DNA of 62,914 nt from contig MNCI01000918.1 of the NCBI GenBank assembly GCA_015680685.1, positions 271,242 through 334,155 of the forward strand, in the 5' to 3' direction. This document shows positions 1 to 10,479 of this stretch, piece after piece. Below the pieces are notes generated by a model that was given only the letters and a program-made list of their open reading frames with translations, searched no databases and was not told where the DNA came from. Position 1 is the first letter of the stretch. Each line of letters starts with the position of its first letter. Source of the stretch: Gnetum montanum. Its lineage: Eukaryota > Streptophyta > Gnetopsida > Gnetales > Gnetaceae. The position numbers and the translations under genes are program-made.

Positions 1-161
1 CCGACATTAAACTTTTAGGGCAACTTCCTTGAAAAAAATTTCTAACTATAAAATCACACTAAGCAAAGAATTTAACATTTATTAAAGGTAATGAGTAAGG
101 TATGAAATCATTGAACTTTTTTCAATAACCTTACTAACAATTGATCCTTGTGTGATTATAG

Positions 162-640
162 ATGGCCCCTAAAAGAAGACAACAAGGAGGACCTTCTCAA
201 GGTGCAACTGAACAACTAGGGGGAGGCAGAGGCCAAGGACCTCATGTAAAACATGCAGAGTAGAAGGCACAATCATTCAACACCTATCATGGAACTCCTG
301 TTACTACATAATCTATCCAAGAAAAAGGAGGAGAGGTCAAGGCCCAAGCTTATGAAGAGGAATGACAGCCATTTGCGGCATGGCATGTCAAGGCCAATCA
401 AGTGTTCCTGCAGCTACCATGTTCATGGAAAGTGCTGACTCCATCAAACATTAGAACATTGGAACATCAGCATGGATGGCTCATAATTCGTGGATAGAAG
501 AGGAGAAACTTTAGGCACTTCTTCAATAGTATCAATCTCAGAAGCTTGGAGTGCAGAACAAAGGAAAGGCACCCATAGAGGAGCCACCGCCACTAGGAAC
601 CACATCAGTTCCAATAAATTTTGTAATTGTTGTGTCTATG
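162..640 (+). pseudogene. Internally deleted ORF of the C/H type
   Basis: The frame starts with ATGGCCCC (MAPKRRQQGG...), a basic glycine/glutamine-rich N-terminus. It then jumps, around 300-350, to a region matching the C-terminus of the ORF in element C near 55690-55900. Shared features are a WH/YxKANxxFxQLPC block, a W/L-IEEEKL-ALL block and a KGKxPIEEP block. The middle of the protein, including the coiled-coil part seen in C, is missing, so this is an internally deleted copy. Frameshifts and stops are present and no function can be assigned. It is not gag, protease or pol by any motif visible to me. The relationship to C rests on several collinear short matches and is fairly secure; the exact deletion edge is not. 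Confidence 0.55.
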
Positions 641-776
641 TCCCAATTTTTTTGTGTTCAAATCTCCACTGTGGCATGAATAAATTTCTAGTTAGTCAAT
701 AATCCCAAACCTATCCACTGTGTAATCAATTGAACTTGTTCCTCACTTTCTTTGACTCGAAGATGAGTTGTTATTC

Positions 777-789
777 AGTCGTGGGGGTA
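777..789 (+). promoter_or_regulatory. Polypurine tract of element H
   Basis: CAGTCGTGGGGGTA lies immediately upstream of the LTR start TGATGAG. It is the same position and nearly the same sequence as the tracts of A (7198-7210, other strand), B (20323-20335) and G (62228-62240). This is the expected plus-strand primer site for reverse transcription. Confidence 0.75.
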
Positions 790-1735
790 TGATGAGTTAT
801 CATCTGTCAGGTCTTGTTATCAGACCCTTATTATATGATGGGTCATGTTATCGGACCCTTGATATTGGGCCCCTATTATCTGATGAGTCTCTATATCGGA
901 CCCACAATATCGAATACTCGATATTGCGACTTGACGCGATATCGCATACGTGATATCGTGACCAGTCTCTTTGCCTATAAATAAGAGGCAGCACCCTTGG
1001 TTTCCACATTAGTTCTTAGTCCCTTACCCAAAATCTTATAGTTTTTCCTTCTTAGATTTAGAATTATTTCTTAGTGCATGCCCGTAGTGTGATGATTTTA
1101 ATTGTACGACATCCTTTATTCGAGTGTGACATACTTGGACATGCACATGACTGAAAATAAAGATCGAGATTACTTCATCATTACAACATTTACTTAGTTT
1201 AATTATTTAATTGTTATTGTTATTTATTGCTTTTGTAGTTAACATCTTTTTACCCTAAAATCCTATTAAACGTGGAATGAGTACAACTTAATCACGAGCA
1301 TTTAAGTGTGACTACTTAGGATCCCAGTAGCGTACCTAGGCCATGTGCTTGGTACTCCCAGTGGTAGTCTTGCACGAGGTCCAAGATGTGTATGGATAAT
1401 TAAGGAATGGATGCTCATCGCACTTAGGCTAGTCTAGACTCTCTTCCCCTATCTCCTCTTAGCTAGCTTCCTCTCTCCCTTTTCCTCTTAGCTTAGTTAA
1501 AGTTATTTTCCATAACCTTTAGGAGTATCATTAGTTAGAAACACATCATACACCTCACTCTAGGCTAAACCATATGTGACAAAGCAAATACTAGTCTAGG
1601 TGGGAAGATAGCGAACTGCGATTAGCGAGTAACTATCTAGATACCACGACTAGCCCGTTTGCGGAGTTTGACCGGATCGTGTGTGAAACACTTGTATTCG
1701 TATGATTGAGTGTAGGGGCACCTCACCACTCATCA
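790..1735 (+). repeat. LTR of element H, flanked by both PPT and PBS
   Basis: A 946-bp LTR opens with TGATGAG and closes with CACTCATCA, the same termini as the LTRs of A, B and G. U3 carries palindromic GATATCG-type motifs (about 890-960), followed by a TATA box at 976-983 and a short purine-rich stretch like the transcription starts of related LTRs. The body shares long blocks with the LTRs of A and B, for example the stretch ending GGGGCACCTCACCACTCATCA-like at 1714-1735. It is preceded by a polypurine tract and followed by a primer-binding site, so it is not an ordinary terminal LTR. Confidence 0.85.
890..983 (+). promoter_or_regulatory. U3 palindrome cluster and TATA box
   Basis: Several overlapping ATATCG/CGATAT units, including GCGATATCGC, lie within about 70 bases. 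TATAAATA at 976-983 follows closely. Equivalent clusters sit the same short distance before the TATA box in G (56175-56240) and, in reverse, in A (7080-7180). This is probably the core promoter of the LTR with an upstream regulatory array; the factor involved is unknown. Confidence 0.5.
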
Positions 1736-1751
1736 GGCCTCGTTGACAAGG
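1736..1751 (+). promoter_or_regulatory. tRNA-Asp-type primer-binding site
   Basis: GGCCTCGTTGACAAGG follows the LTR end directly and matches 14 of 16 bases of the PBS of element A (read on its own strand: GGCATCGTTGCCAAGG). Both are degenerate forms of a sequence complementary to the 3' end of plant tRNA-Asp (TGGCGCCGTTGCCGGGG), the primer typical of Athila-lineage elements. Confidence 0.65.
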
Positions 1752-3072
1752 GTCCATCGATGTGATAGTTTGATGGTCATCACCTACTATACCATAGGTT
1801 GTGGTTGACTCTTCATCTATTTTCTATGAAAACACAATTTCACCATGAGTCATGGTCAATTTGAATTTCTTGAAAAAAATTGAGAATAACGAATAGAAAT
1901 TTGATGAAATTTATGTGCAAATTTATCTTAAGGAAGATTGGGACTGTAATAGATTATGATTGATGTTAAAAAAAGTGGCAAAAATCTCTAATCTTAATAA
2001 TGAATTTCCAACTTTTAATTTTGATTTAGAAACTTATCAAATTGATGTAAAAAAGTTTGCTCTAACTTGAAGTAGAAAGATGTAGTAACTGCTATCCCTT
2101 TGTTGATGTTGGAAGATGATTAAAGAGTCTTGATGTAGTTGAATTGATGAGATTGATATTGGTTTGATGACAATTGATGAAATGTGAAAGATGAGAAGAC
2201 TTTTATTAACATGTAGTTTGTGGAATCAATATTTTTGGAAAAACTTTGTACAACTTTATGCATCTAAAATCCCAAGTATTACATAATAGCAAAGCCCTAC
2301 AATTTATTGAAAACCAATGGGGCCATATTAGAGGACATGAAGTAACTTTTCTCCATTATTTGGAATGTTTATAGGTGAATTGGTATTATTTTTCTTAAAT
2401 ATTTGTTGTATTCTAGCAAGCTTAACATGTTAATTAATGTCCATATTTTTTAACACCATCAGTATTTATATACACCATCATGATGTACAACATCATATAT
2501 GATGGTTGTAATTTGTACTACTTGTTAGATGCAATTTATTATAAATAAATTTATTATTTATATTTTTAATTATTCTTAACAACTCATTGTGCCTATTCAC
2601 TTTATGTAAATGGTTGTTCTTTCATACCTATATTTGCGTTGATTTTGATTTGATTACATATGCATAGAAAACACATAGTAAAAATAGAAGAAGTTTGTAC
2701 AATGACATTGATCTCTATTTATATATTTGACTCCTCTAGTATAATGAAAACACTTAACACTATGGTCATCTGAGCTACCATGGTGTGCTACAATGTTAGC
2801 ATATTTTTTGCTTATTAAAGTCATGAGAATGTTTCTAGTTCCCTTTGACATTAGGATCTAAACATCCTAAAATTTAACAGTTTTAAAGTACATCCATCCA
2901 TTAATTCATAATAATTTGAAAATAATGTTTGAAGTTTTTAGTTTTATCCCATTTCTAAACTGAAGATAAGATTGTTATAACATGACTTTAACTTCTCCTT
3001 TGGATGATGATGAAGTGCTTTTGTATATCATACTAATATCAACAACCGTCTATTAGGGTGAGAAGTAAGAGA
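1752..3072. other. AT-rich stretch, no gene recognised
   Basis: The first few hundred bases should be leader of the element whose PBS is at 1736. The remainder leads into the 3' side of the copia fragment on the minus strand and may include its 3' untranslated region or LTR, but no LTR pair was found. The short open frames here (for example 2654-2851, minus) show no family features. Confidence 0.4.
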
Positions 3073-5160
3073 TTACTCTTGGTATTTGATCTTCAATAAT
3101 TTTATAGTATTATTAAGATGTTCAATATTGTAGAGTAAAGGAGATTTTGTTGGCAAACCAACATATTGATGATTAAAATCAACATGAATGGGCTTTATGT
3201 TTCCCTCATTCACTTCTTGATTTATAAAGTAATATTTTAGATTAATATGCTTTGATTTTTTGTGATGTGCATAATCTTTGACCAATTGAAGAATTGTTTT
3301 ATTGTCAAATGATCGATTTATAGGAAAATCAATTTGAAAACCTCGATGTGCCATTAGATTTGTGAGCCAAGAAATGTGTTCAATGCACTCAACCATTGCT
3401 ATAAATATATCTTCACAAGTTGAGAGGTTGATTAAGGTTTTCTTCTTTGATTTTGAATATATTGCATTTTTACAATGAAATATTATGGCTCATGATGTAT
3501 ACTTTCTATCATTGTTGTCTCCTTGCTAATCACCATCCAAGTAGGCATGAAATTAATCATTTTCTCTAGTATAAATGAGTCCACTATTTGTGGTAACTTT
3601 TACACATTTTAGCACTTGAGTAATGGCATTAAGGTGGGACTATCTAGGCTCCTGCATAAATTGTGATAGAAAGGGAGGAATAGATTCTAGGTATGGTCTT
3701 GTGTGACAAAGAAATATTAATGCTTTAATCATGCTTCTATATAGAGTCTCATCTATAAGAGTTGTATTATTCTTGTTTTCTAGCTTTAAGTTATGAGGTG
3801 AGGAGAGTTAGTGGATTTGTTTCTACTAATATTGTATTTTTCTAGAATGAAAGCAACATATTTGATTTTATGAACTTTGGTACCCTCCTTATCTTGATCA
3901 ACTTGTATTCCAAGAAAATAATTTATTTTTCCTAAGTCTTTCATTTCAATTTTAGTCTTCATGTTTGATTTAAATTCTTATATCAAATTATTATTTGTTG
4001 CTATAAATACAACATCACTCATGTAGAGTAAGATTATGGTGAGATTCTTGTTGTCATGCTTGTTGTATAAAGCAAGTTCAAACTTGTAACATGAATATTC
4101 TTTTTTCAACAAGGAGTCATTATTACTAGGAAACCATGCTCTAGGGGCTTGCTTTATCATATACAAGGATTTTTTTAATTTGAAAAATTTTTCTTCTTTT
4201 TCTTTGATGATATATCCTTTTAGTTGATCAACATAGGCTTATTCATTGATGTTGTCATTAAGAAATGCTAAGTTTACATCCATTTTCTGGATTCTAAGAT
4301 AATGATGAGTAGCAATGGAAAGAATAAGATTAATTGGTTCAAATCTTACCATTAGTACATAAATTTACTCATAGTTAATGTATTTTTTTTATTTGAAACC
4401 TCTTATGACCAATCTTATCTTATGTTTGATTATCTCTATTTTTTCATTAAATTTAGTTTTATGCAACTATTTGCAATTAATCACTTTCTTTCCCTTTTGT
4501 TTATCAACTAATTCCCAAGTCTTATTTTTCATAATAGCTTCATATTTATTGTTTAGAGCATCTTTTCAAGCTTTAAAGTTTAAAGATTTTTCAATATTTG
4601 TTGCTTCTTATGTGAGGGCTGAGTGTGCCATCTTTGTAATGACACTTTATCTAGTTACCCTTCTTTCAAAATTTATATCCAACATTTGTGTTTGAGGATG
4701 GTTTCTTTGAGTCCATGATTTTGGGTTGAGTTGGTTGTTCTTTTTTTGATTATCTTGTTGAAAATCAATTGATCCAAATTGGTGTTTAGAAAAAATACAT
4801 CTCTTAATTAGTACCAATTGTGCTCTTTAGAATCATGGCATCTATATGTTGAATTTTTTTAGTTATAGTCTAAGAATATGCACTTTTTTCGTCTATCATC
4901 TAATCTATTTGTGAGTTACTTTAGCATGTTGACATAACATTGACAACCAAATATCTTCATATGAGTAACATTATGAATTTCTTAGTACAATAATTCATAT
5001 AAAGGTTTATATTTGTTTCTACTAATAATAATTCTATTTGTGACATAAGTAGGCATGGTTATGGGCATGCTCCAGTAACCATTTTGAAGGTAAGAATTTT
5101 TGAGAAGATATATCATGATGACTTGGAGGGTTTTATTTTTTTATTTTAGCTAGATTGTCA
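3073..5160 (-). pseudogene. Ty1/copia pol fragment (INT C-terminus, RT, RNase H)
   Basis: Reading on the minus strand, the order is the copia one. Integrase C-terminal part at about 5160-4780 includes KNKTLQVI, THMKIFGCQCYV and DDRRKKCIFLDYN blocks. RT at about 4330-3850 has DVNLAFLN, then IKQAPRAWF at about 4150, then LLYMSDVV where LYVDD is expected, so the catalytic aspartates are damaged, then MKDLGKINYFLGIQV. RNase H at about 3680-3073 has DRKYTS, LSTCEDIFIA and KHINLKYYFI. Integrase before RT distinguishes Ty1/copia from Ty3/gypsy. Many stops and frameshifts show an old copy. Gag, protease and the catalytic half of integrase are missing; the fragment is fused at about 5160 to gypsy gag sequence. 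Confidence 0.8.
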
Positions 5161-5164
5161 CATG

Positions 5165-6220
5165 GTTATACTATTTTACACTTTCTATCTCTTTAGGTTC
5201 TTATTCCTCCTTAGCTACCTTATCAATGAATCATTGACTTTAATGGACTCACATTTTTGAAAATCTTTCTTTAGATAAACTTAAAGAGTTTTACAGGTCT
5301 TGTTTTGTACTCCATCTATGATATGCCTCCGTTACTCCTATTGAGAAAAGACATGACCTAGATAACTATTTTGTAATGAGTAATATTTGCCCAAAGTTGT
5401 ATTAAGGGATTCATGATTTCCTTATCTTTATCCTTGGATTTGCTTCCTCAAGTTATGTATCCTACAATATGTTTGGTACTTATCATTAAACAACTTCAAC
5501 ATTGTACTCCATCGATGGATGGAGTTTAGTTGTAAGGATCTATACTAACTTTTGGCTTCATAGACTAGTGTCCTTTAAAACAATTTGAGCTTCTACCATT
5601 CATTTTTAATATTCTATAAGGTATAAGCATCATGAAATGCTTACGAATGATGCTATGTATTTGATTTGTAGTCTTTTTTGAATATGGGAATGTTATTCAT
5701 ATAGAGTTGCTTGATGTGACACTTCTTTTGATGCTCAGGTTGAATGTGAATAGTCTTCCTAATGTTAATCATGTTTCTTCTAGCCAATAAGAATTCATCA
5801 TGGTCATTAAGTTCATGATAATCTTCATTGTGATCATGTCCCATTTGATGATCTCTTTTATGCCTTCTACCATGTCTATAATAATGATTCTTATCTTTGT
5901 CTCTATTTTAATCTCTATCTTTGCCTTTTTTTTTATTTCTACTAGGCTATATATCCTCATTTTCTTTGTCAATTCTACTAGGTTGTTAGCCCTAGCCTTT
6001 ATCTACATCTCTTCCTCCTTATTTATGCTCATCCTCATCAGAGCTTGATGATGAGGATGATGAAAAGAATGAATAATTGTAAGATCTATGTCATCTTGCT
6101 CTTCTTCCTTGACCCTTATAATTATCTCTTCTTTGCTTGGCATAGGACCTAAACCTAGAGATGCTCAAGGTATTGGGTTCTATGTTTTTCCTTTCATGGT
6201 TTTTCATCAAGGTTGATTGT
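5165..6220 (-). pseudogene. Decayed gypsy gag, 3' half (element A0)
   Basis: On the minus strand this aligns with the gag of element A. Recognisable blocks, in order, are a His/Asp-rich stretch (about 5960-5800), RKTIHIQPEHQ, NNIPIFKKDY, AFHDAYTL-NIKNEW (about 5620), RWSTMLKLFNDKYQ and LRKQIQG, and near 5200 the remnant of the Leu/Glu-rich region. It is more diverged than A, B or G and has stops throughout. Its 5' part continues at 13310-14093, because element A inserted at 6220/13305. At about 5165 it ends abruptly in copia sequence. Confidence 0.75.
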
Positions 6221-7197
6221 TGATGAGTGGCGAGGTACCCCTACACTCAACCATACAAAACGAGCGTAGCACACATGATCCGGTCGAACTCCACAAACTA
6301 AATGCCTACACGCCCCATGGAACACTTGGGGTTAATCATTCGTTGTCTTCCCAGACTTACTTGTAGTTGTCACAGTGTATGGTTAAGTAACTTCGAGGTA
6401 TATAATTTTTATATCTTTTCTATTTTTCTCCTATGCTATCGAGGTGAAGGGTTGAGAAACTAACTAACTCTAACTAAGGACTAAGTCTAAATTAACTAGC
6501 GTCAACATCCGTTCCCACTTATCGTACACACCCTGAACTATGCAACTGTGGCTACCAAACGCTAATCATTACTGGGATCACCACACGTAACACACGTGAT
6601 CAAAGTGGTTGTATTGAGGCACTTAACTAGCCTAAGCGTGATGAGCAGCCGATTCCTTGACTAGCCGTACACATCCATAGATGCTCGTAATCAAGTCATA
6701 CTCATCCCGTGTTCTAGGAGTTGAGGGTGAGAGAGACTAATCGCGATGAGTAGCCGATTTGTTGATTAGCCGTACACATTCATCAATGCTCGTAATCAAG
6801 TCATACTCATGCCATGCTAATGTAGGTAATAAATAATAGGTAGGAAATAACATGTAATAAACCTATTCCATGCATTGTAAGGTTTATCCACAAAGCTTGT
6901 CTTTATTGTCGTACACAACTTGCGTTCAGGTATAAAGCTACTCGAATAAAGATCCGTTCACTTGGGGACTTCTACTGCAGGCACATGAAAAATATTCTAT
7001 CTCTGGAGTGATCAATCTACTAGAGTTTCCCTACTTCTAGCCTAGGATTGGAAATAAAGGGAGTGCCACCTCTTATTTATAGATTTGGCTATAGACCGTG
7101 ATATTGTGTACGCGACATCGCAGGGGACGACGTGATATCGCGTACACGATATCGCATGGGATGCAATATCGCGGTGCATGCGAATCGTGTCTCATCA
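6221..7197 (-). repeat. 3' LTR of element A
   Basis: 977 bp, direct-repeat partner of 12648-13304. It carries an internal tandem duplication of about 105 bases (6637-6741 and 6742-6815, marker GATGAGCAGCCGAT/GATGAGTAGCCGAT) that the partner lacks. It also retains the U3 segment with GATATCGCG-type palindromes (7080-7180) that the 5' LTR has lost. Confidence 0.85.
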
Positions 7198-7210
7198 TAC
7201 CCCCATGACT
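7198..7210 (-). promoter_or_regulatory. Polypurine tract of element A
   Basis: On the minus strand this reads AGTCATGGGGGTA directly before the LTR. It is preceded by the conserved GAGGATGAGTTTTCAT stretch shared with B and G. Confidence 0.8.
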
Positions 7211-9164
7211 AAATGAAAACTCATCCTCGGGTTCCTTACAATAATATCAGGAAGGTATGGAATTATTAAGGGGAATGGAACTAATGGGATGACATGTGAA
7301 CGGATCATCATTACAAGACTTGACAAAACTGGTGTTCATGACAACAAGGGTAAACACCTTATTACAATGACATCAGGCCTTAGTTGGCAACTAAGAAAGA
7401 GAGAGAAAAAAAAGTGTTTTTGCTACCAACACCAAGATTGCGCCTTCGTTATCCATCTGTAAGTGCGGCATCGTTCTTGCTCCTTGCATCGTTGCTTCAA
7501 CGCTGCTGCATTCCAAGTGTTTTCTCCAAATTCAATCTGTTGTTTGTATGATCGCCATCTGCACACACAACACAATCTTATATTAGCAAGGGTAAATGAA
7601 TAATCATGTAATTGATACCTTACTTCAGTGTAGGTCCATTGGCTAGGTTGTGGTATGGCTAATACGGATCTAGGGATATCTTAATAATGACTACCGAAGG
7701 TGTAGGGGTTAGGAAGAAAATCAAAAAATTCGGGGCTAAGAGAAAATCTATAAAATCAGGCCCCGTATCCCCATGACTAATCACGAACCTCCGGTAGCAT
7801 GAGAATGGAGAAAGAAAAGGAGAAAGAAAGATAGATAAAAAAGGAAAACTAAAACATCGATTAAGTGGATGTCAAGATGGTAATGAACAAAAGAAAACTA
7901 ATTGCAAAAATGTTAGGGAAAAGAAGTTAACAGATGTTCCAAATAGGAATGTCAGTGGGTCCTCCCCAAAGCAGGCTCATGCCCTTAATGCCCTGGCAAA
8001 CCCACATTCAAAGAGTCTGTAGGCTCTGGGAATGTCATTTGGAACAAGAGTTAAAGTCTTAACCACAAGAATTTACCAAAAAGAAAACAATGCATCAACC
8101 AAAATATATACACTAATGATACAACCGGTAATGAGGTGAACAATGGAGAGAAGGATGGAGAGAAGAGAATGGAATCTAATCCCAAGAACAAGGTGGTGTA
8201 TAGCTGCTTGTGTGGTTCATGATTAATGTGACTTGGCAAGTCTCATTCCAACTCTGGCCTCAAACCAACCACATGCAGTGACTTCGCATCAATGCATTCA
8301 TCTGAACCATCCACTTGGATAACAAGGATGCATCTCCAACAAGCCACCACCATTTCAACGAAACAAATGAGAAAATGAGAAGCGAGAAGGGCCTTAGTTA
8401 GAGAGAACACCTTTGGTTCCATAACCAGTGCTTGTAGCCCAAGTTTATTCGTCTAAGGGGTGTGCTTTGAATTCTGACTTTTCACTTTTTTTTTTCTTTT
8501 TTTTTGTTTTATTTTTTTATGCGTGAGAACCACACCATGCAAAGACTTCTTATTTTTATTTTCTCAACTTCTGATAATTGGGTAACATTGGAATGGCAAG
8601 AAAACTCAAGAAGAAAACATCCAAGCACCCAAGAGAATGACCAACACAAAAGCATCAAGTTCCCTTGAAGTCACACCCTTTGCAATCCTTGAGTCCTTCC
8701 TTAGTTTGAGAAATACCCAGTCACCAATTCATTTAAGTTCTTATTAAGAAGGGGACTTGTACATTTCCAAGCTAAGAGAGACCATAGAAACTGGTGGATG
8801 GATGGATGAAGTGAACTCATTGCCTACCATATCAAAAGAAACATACCTTAGTATCAACATTGTGACTTAAAGGTAAAAACAAACATTAGCAGTTAACATG
8901 AAAATAGTTCATACCATCATTCCGAACACTTATTATGGGACAAACTTACAAGGTGGATCACACACACACACACACAAATGGAAAAGTATAACGATGTTGT
9001 AAAACAAAAACAAAAAAAAGTTAAGGAAATTTGTAAAACAAAAAATTAGAAAAGTTAAAGAAATTGTAGAACAAAAATGTGTAAAACAAAAATGTTGTAA
9101 AACAAAAACTTGTAAGACAAAAATGTGTAAAACAAAAATCGAAAAAGAACTAAGGACCCCATAT
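7211..9164 (-). other. Conserved 3' non-coding module of element A
   Basis: About 1.95 kb between the protease stop and the PPT, with no credible coding region. It aligns, block by block, with 60293-62227 of G and 19016-20322 of B. Landmarks are a second PPT-like motif at 7767-7778 and a 60-bp GT-AG segment at 7559-7618 (see next entry). There is a T/C-rich run near 8480-8515 and a (CA)n run at 8959-8977. At 8996-9140 there is a degenerate tandem array of a TGTAAAACAAAAA-like unit, much longer than the equivalent stretch in G. Confidence 0.7.
7559..7618 (-). other. 60-bp GT-AG intron-like segment (element A)
   Basis: On the minus strand it begins AAG|GTATCAAT, contains TTGCTAATAT as a possible branch site, and ends TGTGTGTGCAG|ATGG. 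The same segment, also exactly 60 bp, occurs in B (19905-19964) and G (61799-61858). It may be a mini-intron or a length-constrained structural element. Confidence 0.45.
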
Positions 9165-9166
9165 GA

Positions 9167-10460
9167 TTAGCATAGGCGGCCACCTCCCCCATGACTGAAT
9201 TGTAAGGGAGAGATCCGAAATAATGAGCGTTTGTTTGAATTTCGTAGAAGTGCCCAACTTCTCCCAACTGATGCTTTTAGGTTGATGAGTGGAAGTTGGC
9301 GACACTCATATTTCAATGTGTCTATGCCTTCATTGTTGGCATGGGTTTCCTTAGTTCGTTCCATGCACATTTGGTTGGTTGCTCTTTCGAGTAGTTGTCA
9401 ACCATGGGGTGTCTACTACTAGTTGTGTGGTTGCTACATACAGGCATCTTTGTTTCAAAGTTTCAAGAGCAAACTTGTTACATGGAGGTATTTCCTCCAT
9501 GTCATCACCCGATGAATCATTGTATGTGATGCATGGAACTTTCCTCTTCTCGATCTTTCCACAAATGTTTATCTTAGAGATTTCCAAGGAAAGATTACGG
9601 TTCCTAAGGCATGCGTCTCCTGTACTTAGCCATGCCCTTCCCATTATAATTGGGAAGTCCCCTTCATTGTTGTTCACTTCAATCACCAGGAAATCAGCTG
9701 GGTAAGACCAACCACACATAGTGGTAATGATGTCCTCCACCAATCCCAAAGGAATGGTGATGGACTGGTATACCAGCTCTAGTTTAATATTGCTCTTCTT
9801 AAGTTGGGGTAGGTTCCAGGCATGATACATCTCTTGTGAAATTAAGTTGACTCCAGAACCTGAGTCAAGAAGAGCCCTATGTGGTTCATTTCCAGCAACT
9901 TGAAGGTAGATTAAGGGACTCCTAGGGTCAGTTAGTTTCCTAGGAAGGTGGCCTACCTTGATCCAGTCGGTTACGGTATGCGTTAACATAGCCGTATGTG
10001 TTAAGCTCTGATTTTGGATGGAAGGGTGCTCCGAAGTGTTAGATGGTGGAGGAGTGTACATGGGCTTAACCGCTTGTTGTTGCAAGAGTTTGTCTGGGCT
10101 TTTGGTTTTGAAGTAAGGTCTTCTTTTTTTATAGTTGTTAGAACCAACAGCAGGTTGGATATTTATAGCTCTCGCAGCGTGATGTTGCTGCGGTTGAGGA
10201 GGAACTTCCCCTTGCATTGTTGGAGTAGGAGGTGTTACGGGAACTACTTGTGGTGGAAGAGGTGCAGATCGATTAGGAGGATGGTGTGGGTATGGAGTGT
10301 CTCCTATAGGAGAAGGAGTACTATTGAAGTACTCCCAAACTTGGTAGTGACGGTTGGGAGTTATGTGACTCATAGAGTCACTTGGAGAAATCGACTGCTG
10401 CACATAATATCCATAAGGGTCGGGCTGCCGGTAAGGGTACTGATGTTTCGACGATGGCAT
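9167..10460 (-). pseudogene. Aspartic protease region of element A polyprotein
   Basis: A 369-codon open stretch (10460-9351) followed, after a frame change near 9360, by a 60-residue tail ending at 9167. The N-terminal third is Pro/Gln/Tyr-rich linker. The retropepsin domain lies at about residues 175-290: the catalytic DSGS is intact in ALLDSGSGVNLIS, followed by the SITIPLG and IIMGRAW blocks near the second flap. The tail ends in FSHGGGGRLC-stop; its last codons are encoded by a PPT-like AGTCATGGGGG motif. G ends at the same place (GGDGHLC-stop), so the absence of pol is ancestral to the family rather than a private deletion. Expected role: cleavage of Gag in the particle. Confidence 0.75.
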
Positions 10461-10479
10461 CCCCCATGAATGTGGGTAT

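Larger units (their letters stand above)
1..789 (+). mobile_element. 3' internal end of LTR element H
   Basis: This is the internal 3' part of a retroelement whose 5' side lies outside the window. It ends in a G-rich tract directly before the LTR at 790. The bases before the tract (about 755-789) match the equivalent PPT-proximal sequence of elements A, B, C and G, all of which carry a variant of CTTGAGGATGAGTT. Positions 1-161 are AT-rich leader-like sequence ending in a TATAG that resembles a splice acceptor. The rest holds a broken ORF (next entry) and a short 3' untranslated stretch. No pol domain is seen. Confidence 0.7.

Noticed and set aside
4378-4695. 105-codon hydrophobic open frame on the plus strand
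   Set aside because: It is antisense to the copia pol region just upstream of the RT blocks; T-rich composition explains the hydrophobic translation.
5800-6048. 82-codon membrane-like open frame on the plus strand
   Set aside because: Antisense to the His/Asp-rich gag region of A0; hydrophobicity comes from the complement of Lys/Asp codons.
8959-8977. (CA)n run as a feature of interest
   Set aside because: Ordinary short microsatellite in non-coding DNA; noted only within the element A module.
9379-10469. Plus-strand open frames of 108 and 151 codons
   Set aside because: Shadows of the minus-strand protease region of A, which has retropepsin motifs and homologues in B, D and G.
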